A stretch of DNA of 64,000 bases from an uncultured Prevotellaceae bacterium (GTDB lineage Bacteria > Bacteroidota > Bacteroidia > Bacteroidales > Bacteroidaceae), in assembly GCA_902783625.1 (NCBI GenBank), contig CACZRN010000085.1:1-64000 (forward strand), in the 5' to 3' direction. Positions 53,047 to 62,069 of the stretch are shown piece after piece. Position 1 is the first letter of the stretch, and each line of letters starts with the position of its first letter. The notes below the pieces were generated by a model. The model did not search any database. It was not told the DNA's origin and saw only the letters and a program-made list of their open reading frames with translations. The translations under genes were made by a program, and so were the position numbers.

Positions 53047-54063
53047 CTATTCCATCGAATTAAATGTCTTCTGACCTTTCACATAATAACGCCAAAGGAT
53101 GGAATACCTGCGACGCTCAGGTATATCGATCGTTACACTGCTTGTCTGTATTCGACGACGGTCATCGTCGAAGTCATGGCGCCATTTTTTAAACTCTCTT
53201 CTAGCCCTGAATATTGACTTGAACCCAGCGAAACTACGATCGAGGAAAAGTGTTTTAACGGCAGCAAGATAGTCGAGCCACATACGAACACGCATAACAT
53301 GCCGAAGTTCATCCTCGGGCAGGTTCTTATAGAGCATGGTCAGATTGTTGCGGAAGTTGAGGTATGTCTTGTAGGGACTATTCTTCGGCAGCGTGCCCCC
53401 TCCCACATGATACACTTTGCTTTCTGGCAAGCAACAAATGCGACGCCCCATGAGTCGCAGTCGCCAACAGAGGTCTATCTCCTCGCAATGAGCGAAAAAA
53501 CGTCCATCGAGCCCGCCTGCTGCATTATAGTCGGCAGAGCGAATCATCATGCAGGCTCCTGTCGCCCATAACACATCGGCAGGGGAGTCATACTGACCGT
53601 TATCCTGCTCCACTGTCTCGAAAACCCTACCGCGACAGAAGGGATAACCATAGCGATCGAGAAAACCTCCAGATGCACCCGCATACTCAAACCGCCCTTT
53701 ATCATCAACAGACAGGAGCTTCGGCTGGCAGGCTGCCACATCGGGGTGGCTGTCCATGAATTCGATCAGAGGCGTGAGCCAATGGGGCGTCACCTCGACA
53801 TCGCTGTTAAGCAGCACATAGTATTCGGCATCTATCTGTTGCAGCGCAAGATTATACCCCTCGGCAAAGCCATAGTTCCTGTCGAGGCTGATAACCCTTA
53901 CGGCATCGGAGTAATCCTCAAGGTACAACAGGGAATCGTCGCTCGAGTCATTGTCGGCAACAACAATCTCGGCCTCATCTTGAGAACACTCCAACACACG
54001 GGGCAGATACTTTACGAGCATCTCGCGACCATTCCAGTTGAGAATAACTACTGCTACTTTCAT
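53047..54063 (-). CDS. Family 2 glycosyltransferase
   Basis: A 338-residue GT2 with the GT-A fold. V-V-I-L-N-W-N-G-R is at the start, D-N-D-S-S-D-D-S near 37-44 binds the nucleotide sugar, the D-x-D equivalent is L-N-S-D-V-E (about 85-90), and an acceptor-site E-E-I-D-L-C-W-R motif is near 190. This pattern is typical of rhamnosyl- or related transferases acting on surface glycans. A C-terminal amphipathic or membrane-associated part follows about 240. It starts 24 bp after mtaB and probably shares its promoter; a functional link between the two is not evident. Confidence 0.88.
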   Translation of the reverse strand: MKVAVVILNWNGREMLVKYLPRVLECSQDEAEIVVADNDSSDDSLLYLEDYSDAVRVISLDRNYGFAEGYNLALQQIDAEYYVLLNSDVEVTPHWLTPLIEFMDSHPDVAACQPKLLSVDDKGRFEYAGASGGFLDRYGYPFCRGRVFETVEQDNGQYDSPADVLWATGACMMIRSADYNAAGGLDGRFFAHCEEIDLCWRLRLMGRRICCLPESKVYHVGGGTLPKNSPYKTYLNFRNNLTMLYKNLPEDELRHVMRVRMWLDYLAAVKTLFLDRSFAGFKSIFRARREFKKWRHDFDDDRRRIQTSSVTIDIPERRRYSILWRYYVKGQKTFNSME

Positions 54064-54087
54064 ATCTAATTATCATTTATACATCAA

Positions 54088-55431
54088 TTATACAATCTCT
54101 GCCTCGAGTGCTGTCTTGTCAGAATTGAAATTACCCAGAAGCACGTTGACTATTGTATTATCGAGATCCACTCCCACTGGTGGATTTTTCACTTCCACAC
54201 GGATATAGTTGTCGGTGAACCCACGTATCTTGCGCCCCCTCACCGCTTTTTCGAGCAATACGGGGCGGCATTGTCCCTGATAACGGTTATAGAAAGCATG
54301 CGTCTTCTCATCAGAGAGTTTGAGCAGCTCGTGGCAACGACGGTTTTTCTCTTTCTCCTCAACAACATACGGAATGCGCAATGCAGCCGTGCCAGGACGC
54401 TCACTATATGGAAAGACATGAAGCTGGCTCACATCCAGACTGCGAAGGAAATTGTAGGTCTCATCGAACAACTCAGGCCTCTCGCCTCTACAGCCTACCA
54501 TGACATCTACTCCGATGAAGGCATCGGGCATAAGTTTCTTCACGAGATCAACCTTATGAGCAAACAATGCACTATCGTACCGGCGATGCATGAGTCGGAG
54601 CACCTCATCACTACCACTCTGCAGTGGTATATGGAAATGAGGCATGAATGCCCGCGACTGAGCGCAATACTCAATTAGCTCGTCGGTGAGCAGATCGGGC
54701 TCGATGCTGCTGATGCGGTAGCGGCTTATACCTTCCACACCGTCGAGAGCACGGACTAAATCGATAAACTTTTCCCCCGTGGTCCGCCCGAAATCACCTA
54801 TATTCACTCCAGTGATCACTATCTCCTTCCCCCCATCGGCAGCTGCCTGCTCCGCTTGCGATACCAGCGACGCTATCGATGGGTTGCGGGAGAATCCGCG
54901 GGCGTATGGTATGGTGCAATATGTGCAGAAATAGTTGCATCCGTCTTGAACTTTCAAGAAGAAACGGGTGCGATTGCCTCGTGAGCACGACGGCGCAAAG
55001 GTGATAATCTCTTTCGTGCTTACAGTGTGACAATGGGTATTGGGCCGTTCGTCACGCTCATGAGACAACCATGCTGAGTTAAGATAATCAACGAGACGTG
55101 CCTTTTCGTTCGACCCGAGGACAAGATCAACGCCATCGATATGACTCACTTCCTCGGGCGACAATTGGGCATAGCACCCTGTGACGACAACAAAAGCATT
55201 TGGATGATTGCGCACCATGCGACGTATGATCTGCCTACATTTTTGGTCGGAAACATCGGTAACCGAGCAGGTGTTTATCAAACAGATATCGGCCTGTTCG
55301 TCCTTGCCGGCCTCGCGTACGCCAAGTTCGGAAAGCATACGGGCGAACGTTGAGGTCTCCGAGAAGTTAAGCTTGCATCCAAGTGTATAGTATGCTGCCG
55401 TCTTACCTTGAAAAAGTGAACTATCGATCAT
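54088..55431 (-). CDS. mtaB: tRNA t6A37 methylthiotransferase
   Basis: A 447-residue radical SAM methylthiotransferase that converts t6A37 to ms2t6A37 in tRNA. The N-terminal UPF0004 domain starts T-L-G-C-K-L-N, with further cluster cysteines at C-S-V-T-D and G-C-Y-A; the radical SAM motif is C-N-Y-F-C-T-Y-C near 168-175; a TRAM domain ends the protein. T-L-G-C-K-L-N and I-P-Y-A-R-G favour MtaB over MiaB or RimO. Promoter at 55486-55517; the GT2 gene follows after 24 bp. Confidence 0.94.
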   Translation of the reverse strand: MIDSSLFQGKTAAYYTLGCKLNFSETSTFARMLSELGVREAGKDEQADICLINTCSVTDVSDQKCRQIIRRMVRNHPNAFVVVTGCYAQLSPEEVSHIDGVDLVLGSNEKARLVDYLNSAWLSHERDERPNTHCHTVSTKEIITFAPSCSRGNRTRFFLKVQDGCNYFCTYCTIPYARGFSRNPSIASLVSQAEQAAADGGKEIVITGVNIGDFGRTTGEKFIDLVRALDGVEGISRYRISSIEPDLLTDELIEYCAQSRAFMPHFHIPLQSGSDEVLRLMHRRYDSALFAHKVDLVKKLMPDAFIGVDVMVGCRGERPELFDETYNFLRSLDVSQLHVFPYSERPGTAALRIPYVVEEKEKNRRCHELLKLSDEKTHAFYNRYQGQCRPVLLEKAVRGRKIRGFTDNYIRVEVKNPPVGVDLDNTIVNVLLGNFNSDKTALEAEIV

Positions 55432-55485
55432 CTAATATAAAATAAACAGAGTCGGTTGTATCTACCGAACATCAAAAATCCTGTG

Positions 55486-55517
55486 CAAAAATAACACAAA
55501 TTCAGGAAACAAGCAAA
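55486..55517 (-). promoter_or_regulatory. Promoter of mtaB-GT2
   Basis: Minus strand: TTTG (55517-55514), 20 bp, TATTTTTG (55493-55486). Confidence 0.72.
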
Positions 55518-55573
55518 TAGTCAAGAAAAAAGCTATTTACCAATCCAATAAAACACCTGGGCAGAATCAAATT

Positions 55574-55610
55574 AAATATGGGATGCGCAAAACTGCACAT
55601 CCCATATTTT
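55574..55610. terminator. Hairpin after the SLC13 gene
   Basis: AAATATGGGATG (55574-55585) pairs perfectly with 55598-55609. The better T-run is on the plus strand; as the gene ending at 55629 is on the minus strand, the direction is uncertain. Confidence 0.65.
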
Positions 55611-55628
55611 TTATTAATAGTGTGTAAG

Positions 55629-57218
55629 CTATACTCCCAATATTGCTTTGACAAGCAGAAGGACAAGAGGTATGGTGATGATGAACACACCAATGATGTC
55701 GAGAATAACACCTGCCTTGATCATCTTCGTAATGGGGATGTAGCCAGATGCATATACGATAGCGTTTGGTGGTGTTGACACAGGCAGCATGAATGCCAGT
55801 GATGTACAAAGTGCCATTACCACGCATACAGGTACTGGGCTGAATCCCAAAGATACTGCCGTAGCTATAGCTATCGGGCCCATCAGGTTGGCAACAGCAG
55901 TGTTCGAGGTAAGTTCAGAGAGCAATAGTGATGTCACTGCGAACAATGTCAGGAATACCACTTCTGACGGGTGACCGCCCATAGCAGCCTTCAACGACTC
56001 GCCAATCCATGCCGACAGACCGGTTGAGAACACCATTCCGCCGATTGCCAGACCACCACCGAAGAGCAACAACGTACCCCAGTCGATACCTGCCACGCCT
56101 TCTTTCCACTTTAGTGTCATCTCGCCGGTCTTGATATTCACAGGCAGCAAGAACAGCAGCAAGCCACCAACCATAGCGGCGACAGCCTCGGGGAAGAACT
56201 TGTTGTAGGTCTTCAGTACAGAATCATCAATAAGTCCTGGCGATATATTCTGAATAGCACTGAAAACGCCAGGGAGCACCCACAGCGTGACAGCCACGAT
56301 GAAGGCGATGAGTGTGTTCTTCTGCGCACGTGTCCACTTGCCAAGTTTGCTGACATGCTCGTGAATAAACTCCTGAGCACCCTCTATGTGTTTCACGTCG
56401 GCAGGGAACATCTTCTGCAAGACGATATAAGTGATAATGAAGTAGAGAACCATAGCCACGAAGCCCCAAATCATCCAGTTGAAGAATGTAATCTGAGGAG
56501 CGTCGGGAGCCAAGTCTCTGATGAATCCGATCATAATGATATTCGGTGGTGTTCCAATAGGTGTCAGTACACCGCCGATAGAGCATGCGTAAGCGGTAAT
56601 AAGCATAAGACCGGTAGCATACTTATATGATTTCAGGTCGATAGTCTTTCCGTTTGCTGCCATCATCTCGCGGATAGTCTCAAGAAGTCCGAGCGATATG
56701 GGGAACATCATTGCCGCTGTAGCCGTGTTGCTTATCCACCCCGAGCAGAGCATACATGCCATACCTATGGCAAGGAAGATGCGGCGCGGGGAGTCGCCCA
56801 CCCATTTCATCGACATGATACCATAGGCTATTCGTTTGTCAAGACCATTCACCATCATACCTTTTGCAATAAGGAATCCACCCATGAAAAGGAAGATCAT
56901 CGGACTTGCAAAGGCTGAATATGCTTCTTTCGCTGGCACCACACCGAAGATAATACAAAGCGTAGGGCCTATCAGCGAAGTAACCGGAATAGGCACAGGC
57001 TCGCAAATCCACCATATTGCCACCAGCGTCACTATAGCCAGCAACTTGTGAGCCTCAGGGTTGTCGGCCAAACCCTCGATGTGAGCAAAATAAACTAAAA
57101 GGGCACAAATAGGACCAAAAATCGCACCAAAAATATGACGCTTCCTATCAAAAGAGGTGTCTTGATTGACATTTTCTGCAGCTTTCGCAGAAGATTTTTC
57201 TTGTTCTAATTTGTCCAT
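55629..57218 (-). CDS. SLC13/DASS-family sodium:dicarboxylate symporter
   Basis: A 529-residue inner-membrane symporter with about 11-12 membrane segments. Both S-N-T sodium/substrate motifs are present: I-S-N-T-A-T-A-A-M near 160 and T-S-N-T-A-V-A-N-L-M near 435. The start I-x-E-P-V-P-I-P-V-T-S-L and the I-G-T-P-P-N-I-I motif (about 223) match the VcINDY/NaDC type, which takes up C4 dicarboxylates (succinate, malate, fumarate) or citrate with Na+. The cytoplasmic N-terminal 40 residues are hydrophilic and low-complexity. Single gene; a -7-like site at 57257-57264 (minus) lacks a well-placed -33. Confidence 0.93.
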   Translation of the reverse strand: MDKLEQEKSSAKAAENVNQDTSFDRKRHIFGAIFGPICALLVYFAHIEGLADNPEAHKLLAIVTLVAIWWICEPVPIPVTSLIGPTLCIIFGVVPAKEAYSAFASPMIFLFMGGFLIAKGMMVNGLDKRIAYGIMSMKWVGDSPRRIFLAIGMACMLCSGWISNTATAAMMFPISLGLLETIREMMAANGKTIDLKSYKYATGLMLITAYACSIGGVLTPIGTPPNIIMIGFIRDLAPDAPQITFFNWMIWGFVAMVLYFIITYIVLQKMFPADVKHIEGAQEFIHEHVSKLGKWTRAQKNTLIAFIVAVTLWVLPGVFSAIQNISPGLIDDSVLKTYNKFFPEAVAAMVGGLLLFLLPVNIKTGEMTLKWKEGVAGIDWGTLLLFGGGLAIGGMVFSTGLSAWIGESLKAAMGGHPSEVVFLTLFAVTSLLLSELTSNTAVANLMGPIAIATAVSLGFSPVPVCVVMALCTSLAFMLPVSTPPNAIVYASGYIPITKMIKAGVILDIIGVFIITIPLVLLLVKAILGV

Positions 57219-57307
57219 AATATTATGTTTTTTAAGTCATGTTCAAATATCGTGTACAAATTTATTAAAAAAAAAATCAAACAATCATTTATTTTAAAAA
57301 AAATATA

Positions 57308-57315
57308 TATATTTG
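57308..57315 (+). promoter_or_regulatory. -7 box of the 95-residue gene
   Basis: TATATTTG matches TAnnTTTG, 26 bases before the ATG at 57342; -33 element unclear. Confidence 0.45.
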
Positions 57316-57341
57316 TGCATAATTTCTAAAAATACAAAATT

Positions 57342-57629
57342 ATGAATCAGTTTTTGTTACTACTTATTATCATCGTGTGCGGAACCGCACTGATATGTTA
57401 CAGGTATTTCAGCCACCGCAAGAACTATGGCGACAGCGAGAAACTTGCCCTGATTGTCAAGAAAGCATTTGAGAACGCTGCCAAGTCGCCAATCTCACAA
57501 AACAGGCTCATAAAGGAAATTAAACTCCAGACTGGCGTTAACGAGAAGACAGCTTTGTTACTTGTAGGTAAGGCTAAGAAAGAAAACCTTATCAGTATCG
57601 TCGACGGTCAGGTGGAACTGATCAAGTAA
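57342..57629 (+). CDS. Small membrane-anchored protein with helical (winged-helix-like) domain
   Basis: 95 residues: one N-terminal membrane helix (about 3-20), a basic linker (Y-R-Y-F-S-H-R-K-N), then a soluble helical domain. In it, S-Q-N-R-L-I-K-E-I-K-L-Q-T-G-V-N-E-K-T-A-L-L-L-V-G-type helices followed by N-L-I-S-I-V-D-G-Q-V-E-L resemble a small winged helix with a beta hairpin. I do not recognise the family. Single gene with its own weak promoter; function unknown. Confidence 0.72.
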   Translation: MNQFLLLLIIIVCGTALICYRYFSHRKNYGDSEKLALIVKKAFENAAKSPISQNRLIKEIKLQTGVNEKTALLLVGKAKKENLISIVDGQVELIK

Positions 57630-58142
57630 ACACTTCCAACAATGCAACACATAAAGGGTGAGAACAATTTTGCTCACCCTAAAAACTGCTTTTGCCATCA
57701 CGAAATGGCAAAAAGATGAAATAGCATGCCATTAATTAACTTCATACACCGTCAAGGGGACACCTTATTATATAATATATAAGCCCATTAACCGAAACTT
57801 AACAATTAGGTTAATGCCATCAAAAGAATCCTCTAGTTTACTTTTGTGCTCTTACCGTAAAGACCACCCCTACCCAAATATCCCTGGAAAGACATCAGCC
57901 ATAGCATGTCAAACGACAGAAAACACACTGAAAAATGGTAAAAAAGGCTTTTGATGTTCGCGCACACAAATATTTAACAATATTTTAACATTTATAATTT
58001 ACTGATTTACAGTCGATTATGAAAAAGTTACAAAAAGTGATAAAAATTTTTTGAAAAAAGTTATCGCTGTATTGAAAAAAGTACTTAACTTTGCAGCGTT
58101 TTTATAACAAATGATTGTTTTACAGATTTAAAAAGCAAAAAA
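57630..58142 (+). other. 513-bp AT-rich gap, no gene supported
   Basis: Contains a hairpin after the small gene (57655-57662 with 57673-57680, no T-run), an isolated TACTTTTG at 57839-57846 without a -33 partner, and the -7 box of the next gene. No open frame with coding character and no obvious RNA fold. Confidence 0.6.
58086..58093 (+). promoter_or_regulatory. -7 box of the small acidic lipoprotein
   Basis: TAACTTTG; no TTTG at the -33 position. Leader about 42 bases, U-rich. Confidence 0.55.
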
Positions 58143-58481
58143 ATGAAAAAGGTATTTTTTGGTATTGTAGCTCTTGCAGCTATTTCTTTCGCATCTTGCA
58201 ACCAGCCTAAGGCTGAAGCTCCAGTTGAGGAGCCAGTTGCTGCTCTTGATTCAGCCGCTGCTGCTGATTCAGCTCTGAAGGTTCTCGGCATTGAGAGCGC
58301 AGAGGCTCTTGAGGCTGATTCTGTTCTGAAGGCACAGTTCGACAGCATCTTCGCTGCTCTGACCGCTGTTCCTGAGGCTGCTGAGGAAGTTGTTGAGGAA
58401 GGTGCTGAGGCTGTTGAAGAGGCAGCTGAGGAAGTTAAGGAAGCCGTTGAAGAGGCTCCTGCAGAGGCTCCTGCAAACTAA
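58143..58481 (+). CDS. Small Glu/Ala-rich lipoprotein
   Basis: 112 residues with a lipoprotein signal (lipobox F-A-S-C, Cys19). The mature part is almost wholly Ala, Glu, Val, Asp and Pro, with repeated E-E-A/E-E-V heptad-like runs at the end, predicted to be an acidic helix or disordered. The codons used (GCT, GAG, GTT rich) are strongly biased, as in highly expressed genes. Abundant small lipoproteins of this kind are common in Prevotella; the function is unknown. It has its own promoter and a strong terminator. Confidence 0.82.
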   Translation: MKKVFFGIVALAAISFASCNQPKAEAPVEEPVAALDSAAAADSALKVLGIESAEALEADSVLKAQFDSIFAALTAVPEAAEEVVEEGAEAVEEAAEEVKEAVEEAPAEAPAN

Positions 58482-58508
58482 TTTCTAACAGAATTTAGAG
58501 AAAAGACA

Positions 58509-58540
58509 AAGTCATTGGGCTCAGGCTCAATGACTTTTTT
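58509..58540 (+). terminator. Terminator of the small lipoprotein
   Basis: AAGTCATTG (58509-58517) pairs with CAATGACTT (58528-58536), followed by a T-run. Confidence 0.88.
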
Positions 58541-58572
58541 TGTTTTAAACTAACCTAAATCATAACATTTAC

Positions 58573-59535
58573 ATGAAAAGACTGACACTCACCCTGCTGT
58601 TTGTCGCCGCGACATTGGCAGCCAGCGCACAGACACTGCTGCTCGACGACATTCGCTTCCGCGACCCATATATCCTCGCCGACCAGAAAAGTCAAACCTA
58701 CTACCTTTACCTCTCGAGCACCACAAAGAGCGCAAGCGGCAAGGTCGTCGGTGGTGTGAAGGCATACACAAGCAAGGACCTCATACACTGGAACGAGCCA
58801 GTACAGGTGTTCACCTGCCCCGACGACAACTGGATAACCGGCAATGTATGGGCTCCGGAAGTGCATCAATACAAAGGAAAATACTATCTCTTTGCCACGC
58901 TCAATACAGACCTGACATGGAAAGGTGGAAAAAACAACTCTGCGCCCTACACTTTCCGCGGCACGCAGATATTCTGGTCGAAATCGCCGTTGGGACCGTT
59001 TAAGGCTTTTTCAACAGATCCCCACACCCCCATCGACCAGATGGCACTCGACGGAACGCTGTGGGTGGAGGACGGCACGCCTTACATCGTATATTGCCAC
59101 GAATGGGTACAGATTGACGATGGCGCGATAGAAATGCGCCCATTGAAGAAAGACCTGTCGGCCCCCACTGCCCCACCGACGCGACTGTTCTGCGCATCGG
59201 CTGCAGACTGGGTAGACAAGCGACGCACAATAGTGACCGACGGATGCTTCCTGTATCGCACGAAGACGGGCAAATTGCTGATGACATGGTCGAGCTGGAG
59301 CAACGGAAAATACTCCATTGGCATTGCCGAATCGACCACAGGCAGGCTCTCGGGCCCCTGGAAGCATCAGGCAGAACCCCTGTTTGACGACAATGGCGGA
59401 CACTGCATGATTTTCCGCAGCTTCGACGGAAAGCTCCGGGTGGTATTCCATTGCCCAAATGATCCGGCAGGTAAGGAACGTGCAAAGATATGCGAGCTCG
59501 AAGATCTTGGCGAGACGATAAGGATTAAGCAATAG
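58573..59535 (+). CDS. Secreted GH43-family glycoside hydrolase
   Basis: A 320-residue exported five-bladed propeller enzyme (signal peptide about 1-19, ending S-A). The general base is Asp31 (R-D-P-Y-I), the pKa-modulating Asp is probably Asp160 (L-D-G-T-L-W) and the general acid Glu177 (C-H-E-W-V). The single catalytic domain without extra modules fits GH43 subfamilies acting on arabinan or arabinoxylan side chains; specificity unknown. No promoter was found in the 90-bp gap upstream; it may depend on read-through or a weak site. A repeat element follows. Confidence 0.9.
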   Translation: MKRLTLTLLFVAATLAASAQTLLLDDIRFRDPYILADQKSQTYYLYLSSTTKSASGKVVGGVKAYTSKDLIHWNEPVQVFTCPDDNWITGNVWAPEVHQYKGKYYLFATLNTDLTWKGGKNNSAPYTFRGTQIFWSKSPLGPFKAFSTDPHTPIDQMALDGTLWVEDGTPYIVYCHEWVQIDDGAIEMRPLKKDLSAPTAPPTRLFCASAADWVDKRRTIVTDGCFLYRTKTGKLLMTWSSWSNGKYSIGIAESTTGRLSGPWKHQAEPLFDDNGGHCMIFRSFDGKLRVVFHCPNDPAGKERAKICELEDLGETIRIKQ

Positions 59536-59566
59536 CCTTCTGACATAGGCTTCGCATTCATTAAAT

Positions 59567-59651
59567 AATTTTGCTAGCAAAATTTTCAATAACTGGGCAC
59601 TTTATTGCCATTAAAGAGCCTCTTTATTCGAAATTTTGCTAGCAAAATTTC
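59567..59651. repeat. Palindrome-bounded element with two 22-bp units, locus 4
   Basis: Palindrome AATTTTGCTAGCAAAATT at 59567-59584, 22-bp-type units at 59588-59609 and 59610-59630, and a 22-bp palindrome of the same core at 59630-59651. Palindrome centres are 65 bp apart, exactly as at locus 3, and the second unit shares the exact ATTAAAGAGCCTCTTT with it. It lies in the 360-bp gap between GH43 and GH141, whose right end holds the GH141 promoter. Confidence 0.9.
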
Positions 59652-59845
59652 TGACAGGTAGCAAATATGAGGTAAAAACATACGTTTACCAATACTGCCG
59701 ATAACGTATATTTCTACTGAATGACACGTGTTTTGGAAAGCGACTTTGACGATTTTTGTCATGTATTCGTCAATACATAAGAAAGCCAAACTCTTTTATT
59801 TTCCATTTTAGAGTAGTCATCTGAGCGAATATTTTACATTATTAT

Positions 59846-59876
59846 TTTGCATTTACAAGCTTTTTCCTTAATTTTG
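59846..59876 (+). promoter_or_regulatory. Promoter of the GH141-like gene
   Basis: TTTG 59846-59849, 19 bp, TAATTTTG 59869-59876; ATG at 59896. Confidence 0.7.
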
Positions 59877-59895
59877 AAGCAAAATACACATAACC

Positions 59896-61902
59896 ATGAA
59901 ACAAATCATCTTCACCCTATTAACAACATGCTTCACGTTTTGTTGCATAGCGCAGACACATGTTAACGTAAGCACCACCGACCAATTGTTTGCTACATTA
60001 GCCAAAAACAGAGGAACATCAGACGGCGACACTCTTTACATTCATCTTGCACCCGGCACATACATCCTGGAGCGCCCCATTGTGTTTACCGAAGAGTATA
60101 CTCGCCCCGTTGTCATCGAGGGAGACGAGGAGCGAATGCCCGTCATCAGTGCAGGTAAGCGTATCAGTGGATGGACGACGACAGCTGAGGGTTGGTGGCG
60201 TTGCCATGTACCAGAGACAGCACAGTATGGCTGGCTGTTCGAGCAACTCTACGTCAACGGACACCGAGCCACCCGTGCACGGACACCCGACAGTGGATTC
60301 TACAATGTCGACGATGCGAAAGAGGATGTCCACGTTCGTGGAAACGGACGTTCGCCACTCTTTGCCTCTCAAACAATACATACTGCTCCCGAAGTGCTCA
60401 CACCACTGAAGTCGCTTGGCAAGCCTCAACTGGAGAGAGTAGTGGCACGCTTCTATCATAAATGGGATAACACCACGAAATATCTGCAGTTTGCCGAACC
60501 CGACTCGGGACGGTTCTATATCACCGGACGCGGCATGAATAGTTGGAACGCAATACGGAATGGTACGCAGTATTCTTTAGAGAACTACCGTGGAGCGCTG
60601 AATGCCCCAGGCGAATGGTTTCTTGACATCGACGGCACACTGCTCTACATACCCCTCCCTGGCGAGGATATAAATACCGCTGAGTGCTTTGCACCCCGAT
60701 TGGAGCAGGTGGTAATACTAAAGGGAACGGCAGATAAGCCCGTCAGAGACAAGACATTCCGTCACATCAGTTTCGCCCATACCGCCAATTACACACCACG
60801 AAACGGACACGAGCCCGACCAAGTGGCGGCATGGTTAGACGCCGCCATTATGATGGACTACGCACAGCGTATTTGCATAGACGGCTGCGAAGTGCAGCAC
60901 ACTGGCAATTATGCAATCTGGATACGCGAAAAGTGCTTCGACAACAGAGTGGAGAAGACCTTCATCTACGACATCGGCGGAGGTGGCATCAAGATTGGCT
61001 CAAGAACACTGTCGCAGCAAGGCGAGGAGGTTACCGGACGCAATCTGGTGGAGAACTGCATCCTTCGCCACTTAGGTCTCACCTTCCCATGTTCGGGAGG
61101 AGTAATTATCTTCCATTCTGCTCACAACAAAGTACTGCATAATGACATATGCGACCTTCGCTACACGGGCGTCAGCGTAGGATGGATCTGGGGCTATGCC
61201 TACAGTCCGTCGGTTGACAACGAAGTGGGATTCAACCACATACACCACATTGGATGGGGCGAACTGTCAGACATGGGAGCCGTTTATACTTTGGGCACCT
61301 CACCAGGCACACGAGTTCACGACAATGTCATACACGACGTATGGTCGTACGATTATGGTGGTTGGGGACTATATACTGACGAGGGCAGCACGGGAATAGT
61401 TATGGAAAACAACCTTGTCTATAACACCAAGTGCGGTGGCTTTCATCAACACTACGGCCGCGACAATATCATTCGCAACAATATCTTCGCATGGGGATGG
61501 TTGCAACAACTGCAAGCAAGCCGCATTGAAGATCACAGATCCTTTACCTTCGAGCATAACATTGTGGTGATGAACCATGGCGTGCTGATGGCAGGAACAT
61601 GGGGAAAGGTTGACATGGACTACAACTGCTACTACGACACATCGGGCCGACAGCCCACCTTCTTGCAAGAAGACCGCGCCGCCTGGCAACAGAAACACGA
61701 CCAACATAGTATTTTCGCCGACCCACTGTTCCGCGATGCTGAGCAATACGACTTCCGTCTGAAAAGCACGAAAGTGGCAAAGCGCATAGGGTTTAAACCA
61801 TTCGACTACAATCGCGCCGGTGTGTACGGCAGCAAGGAATGGAAGCAGAAAGCACAGATGGAGCCAGAACAGATTGAGGAATTTGCAAAACTGTTCCACT
61901 AA
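59896..61902 (+). CDS. Secreted GH141-like right-handed parallel beta-helix hydrolase
   Basis: A 668-residue exported protein (signal peptide about 1-19, ending I-A-Q). The opening L-A-P-G-T-Y-x-L-E-R-P-I-V-F-T-E and V-I-S-A-G-K-R-I-S-G-W is characteristic of GH141; a small inserted beta domain (about 150-260) interrupts a long beta helix built of N-x-I-x-H-N-x-I-type rungs (about 285-600), with L-S-D-M-G-A-V-Y-T-L-G near 456-466 and a G-L-Y-T-D-E-G near 494 as the likely active-site strips. Characterised GH141 members include an alpha-L-fucosidase acting on rhamnogalacturonan II and a xylanase. With GH43 next door this suggests plant glycan use, without a SusC/SusD pair. Confidence 0.85.
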   Translation: MKQIIFTLLTTCFTFCCIAQTHVNVSTTDQLFATLAKNRGTSDGDTLYIHLAPGTYILERPIVFTEEYTRPVVIEGDEERMPVISAGKRISGWTTTAEGWWRCHVPETAQYGWLFEQLYVNGHRATRARTPDSGFYNVDDAKEDVHVRGNGRSPLFASQTIHTAPEVLTPLKSLGKPQLERVVARFYHKWDNTTKYLQFAEPDSGRFYITGRGMNSWNAIRNGTQYSLENYRGALNAPGEWFLDIDGTLLYIPLPGEDINTAECFAPRLEQVVILKGTADKPVRDKTFRHISFAHTANYTPRNGHEPDQVAAWLDAAIMMDYAQRICIDGCEVQHTGNYAIWIREKCFDNRVEKTFIYDIGGGGIKIGSRTLSQQGEEVTGRNLVENCILRHLGLTFPCSGGVIIFHSAHNKVLHNDICDLRYTGVSVGWIWGYAYSPSVDNEVGFNHIHHIGWGELSDMGAVYTLGTSPGTRVHDNVIHDVWSYDYGGWGLYTDEGSTGIVMENNLVYNTKCGGFHQHYGRDNIIRNNIFAWGWLQQLQASRIEDHRSFTFEHNIVVMNHGVLMAGTWGKVDMDYNCYYDTSGRQPTFLQEDRAAWQQKHDQHSIFADPLFRDAEQYDFRLKSTKVAKRIGFKPFDYNRAGVYGSKEWKQKAQMEPEQIEEFAKLFH

Positions 61903-61948
61903 CAACCATTTTAGAAAGAACAAAGCAGGCATCATGCAACAAATTACA

Positions 61949-61975
61949 AGCAGTGATTAACTTTTAAGCACTGCT
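61949..61975. terminator. Hairpin after the GH141-like gene
   Basis: AGCAGTG (61949-61955) pairs with CACTGCT (61969-61975), plus four inner A-T pairs; no T-run, so a weak terminator. Confidence 0.5.
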
Positions 61976-62001
61976 ATAATCGGTATATTGTTTTTTTTAT
62001 A

Positions 62002-62009
62002 TAACTTTG
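62002..62009 (+). promoter_or_regulatory. -7 box of the serine acetyltransferase gene
   Basis: TAACTTTG, 60 bases before the ATG at 62070; -33 element unclear. Confidence 0.55.
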
Positions 62010-62069
62010 CAGCTGAAAGGTCAATAATCAAGACTATTATATTAAAAAAATATTGACACACCCAGCGAG

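Noticed and set aside
57839..57846. Isolated TACTTTTG as promoter of a small RNA
   Set aside because: No TTTG at the right distance and no terminator hairpin with T-run downstream before the next gene.
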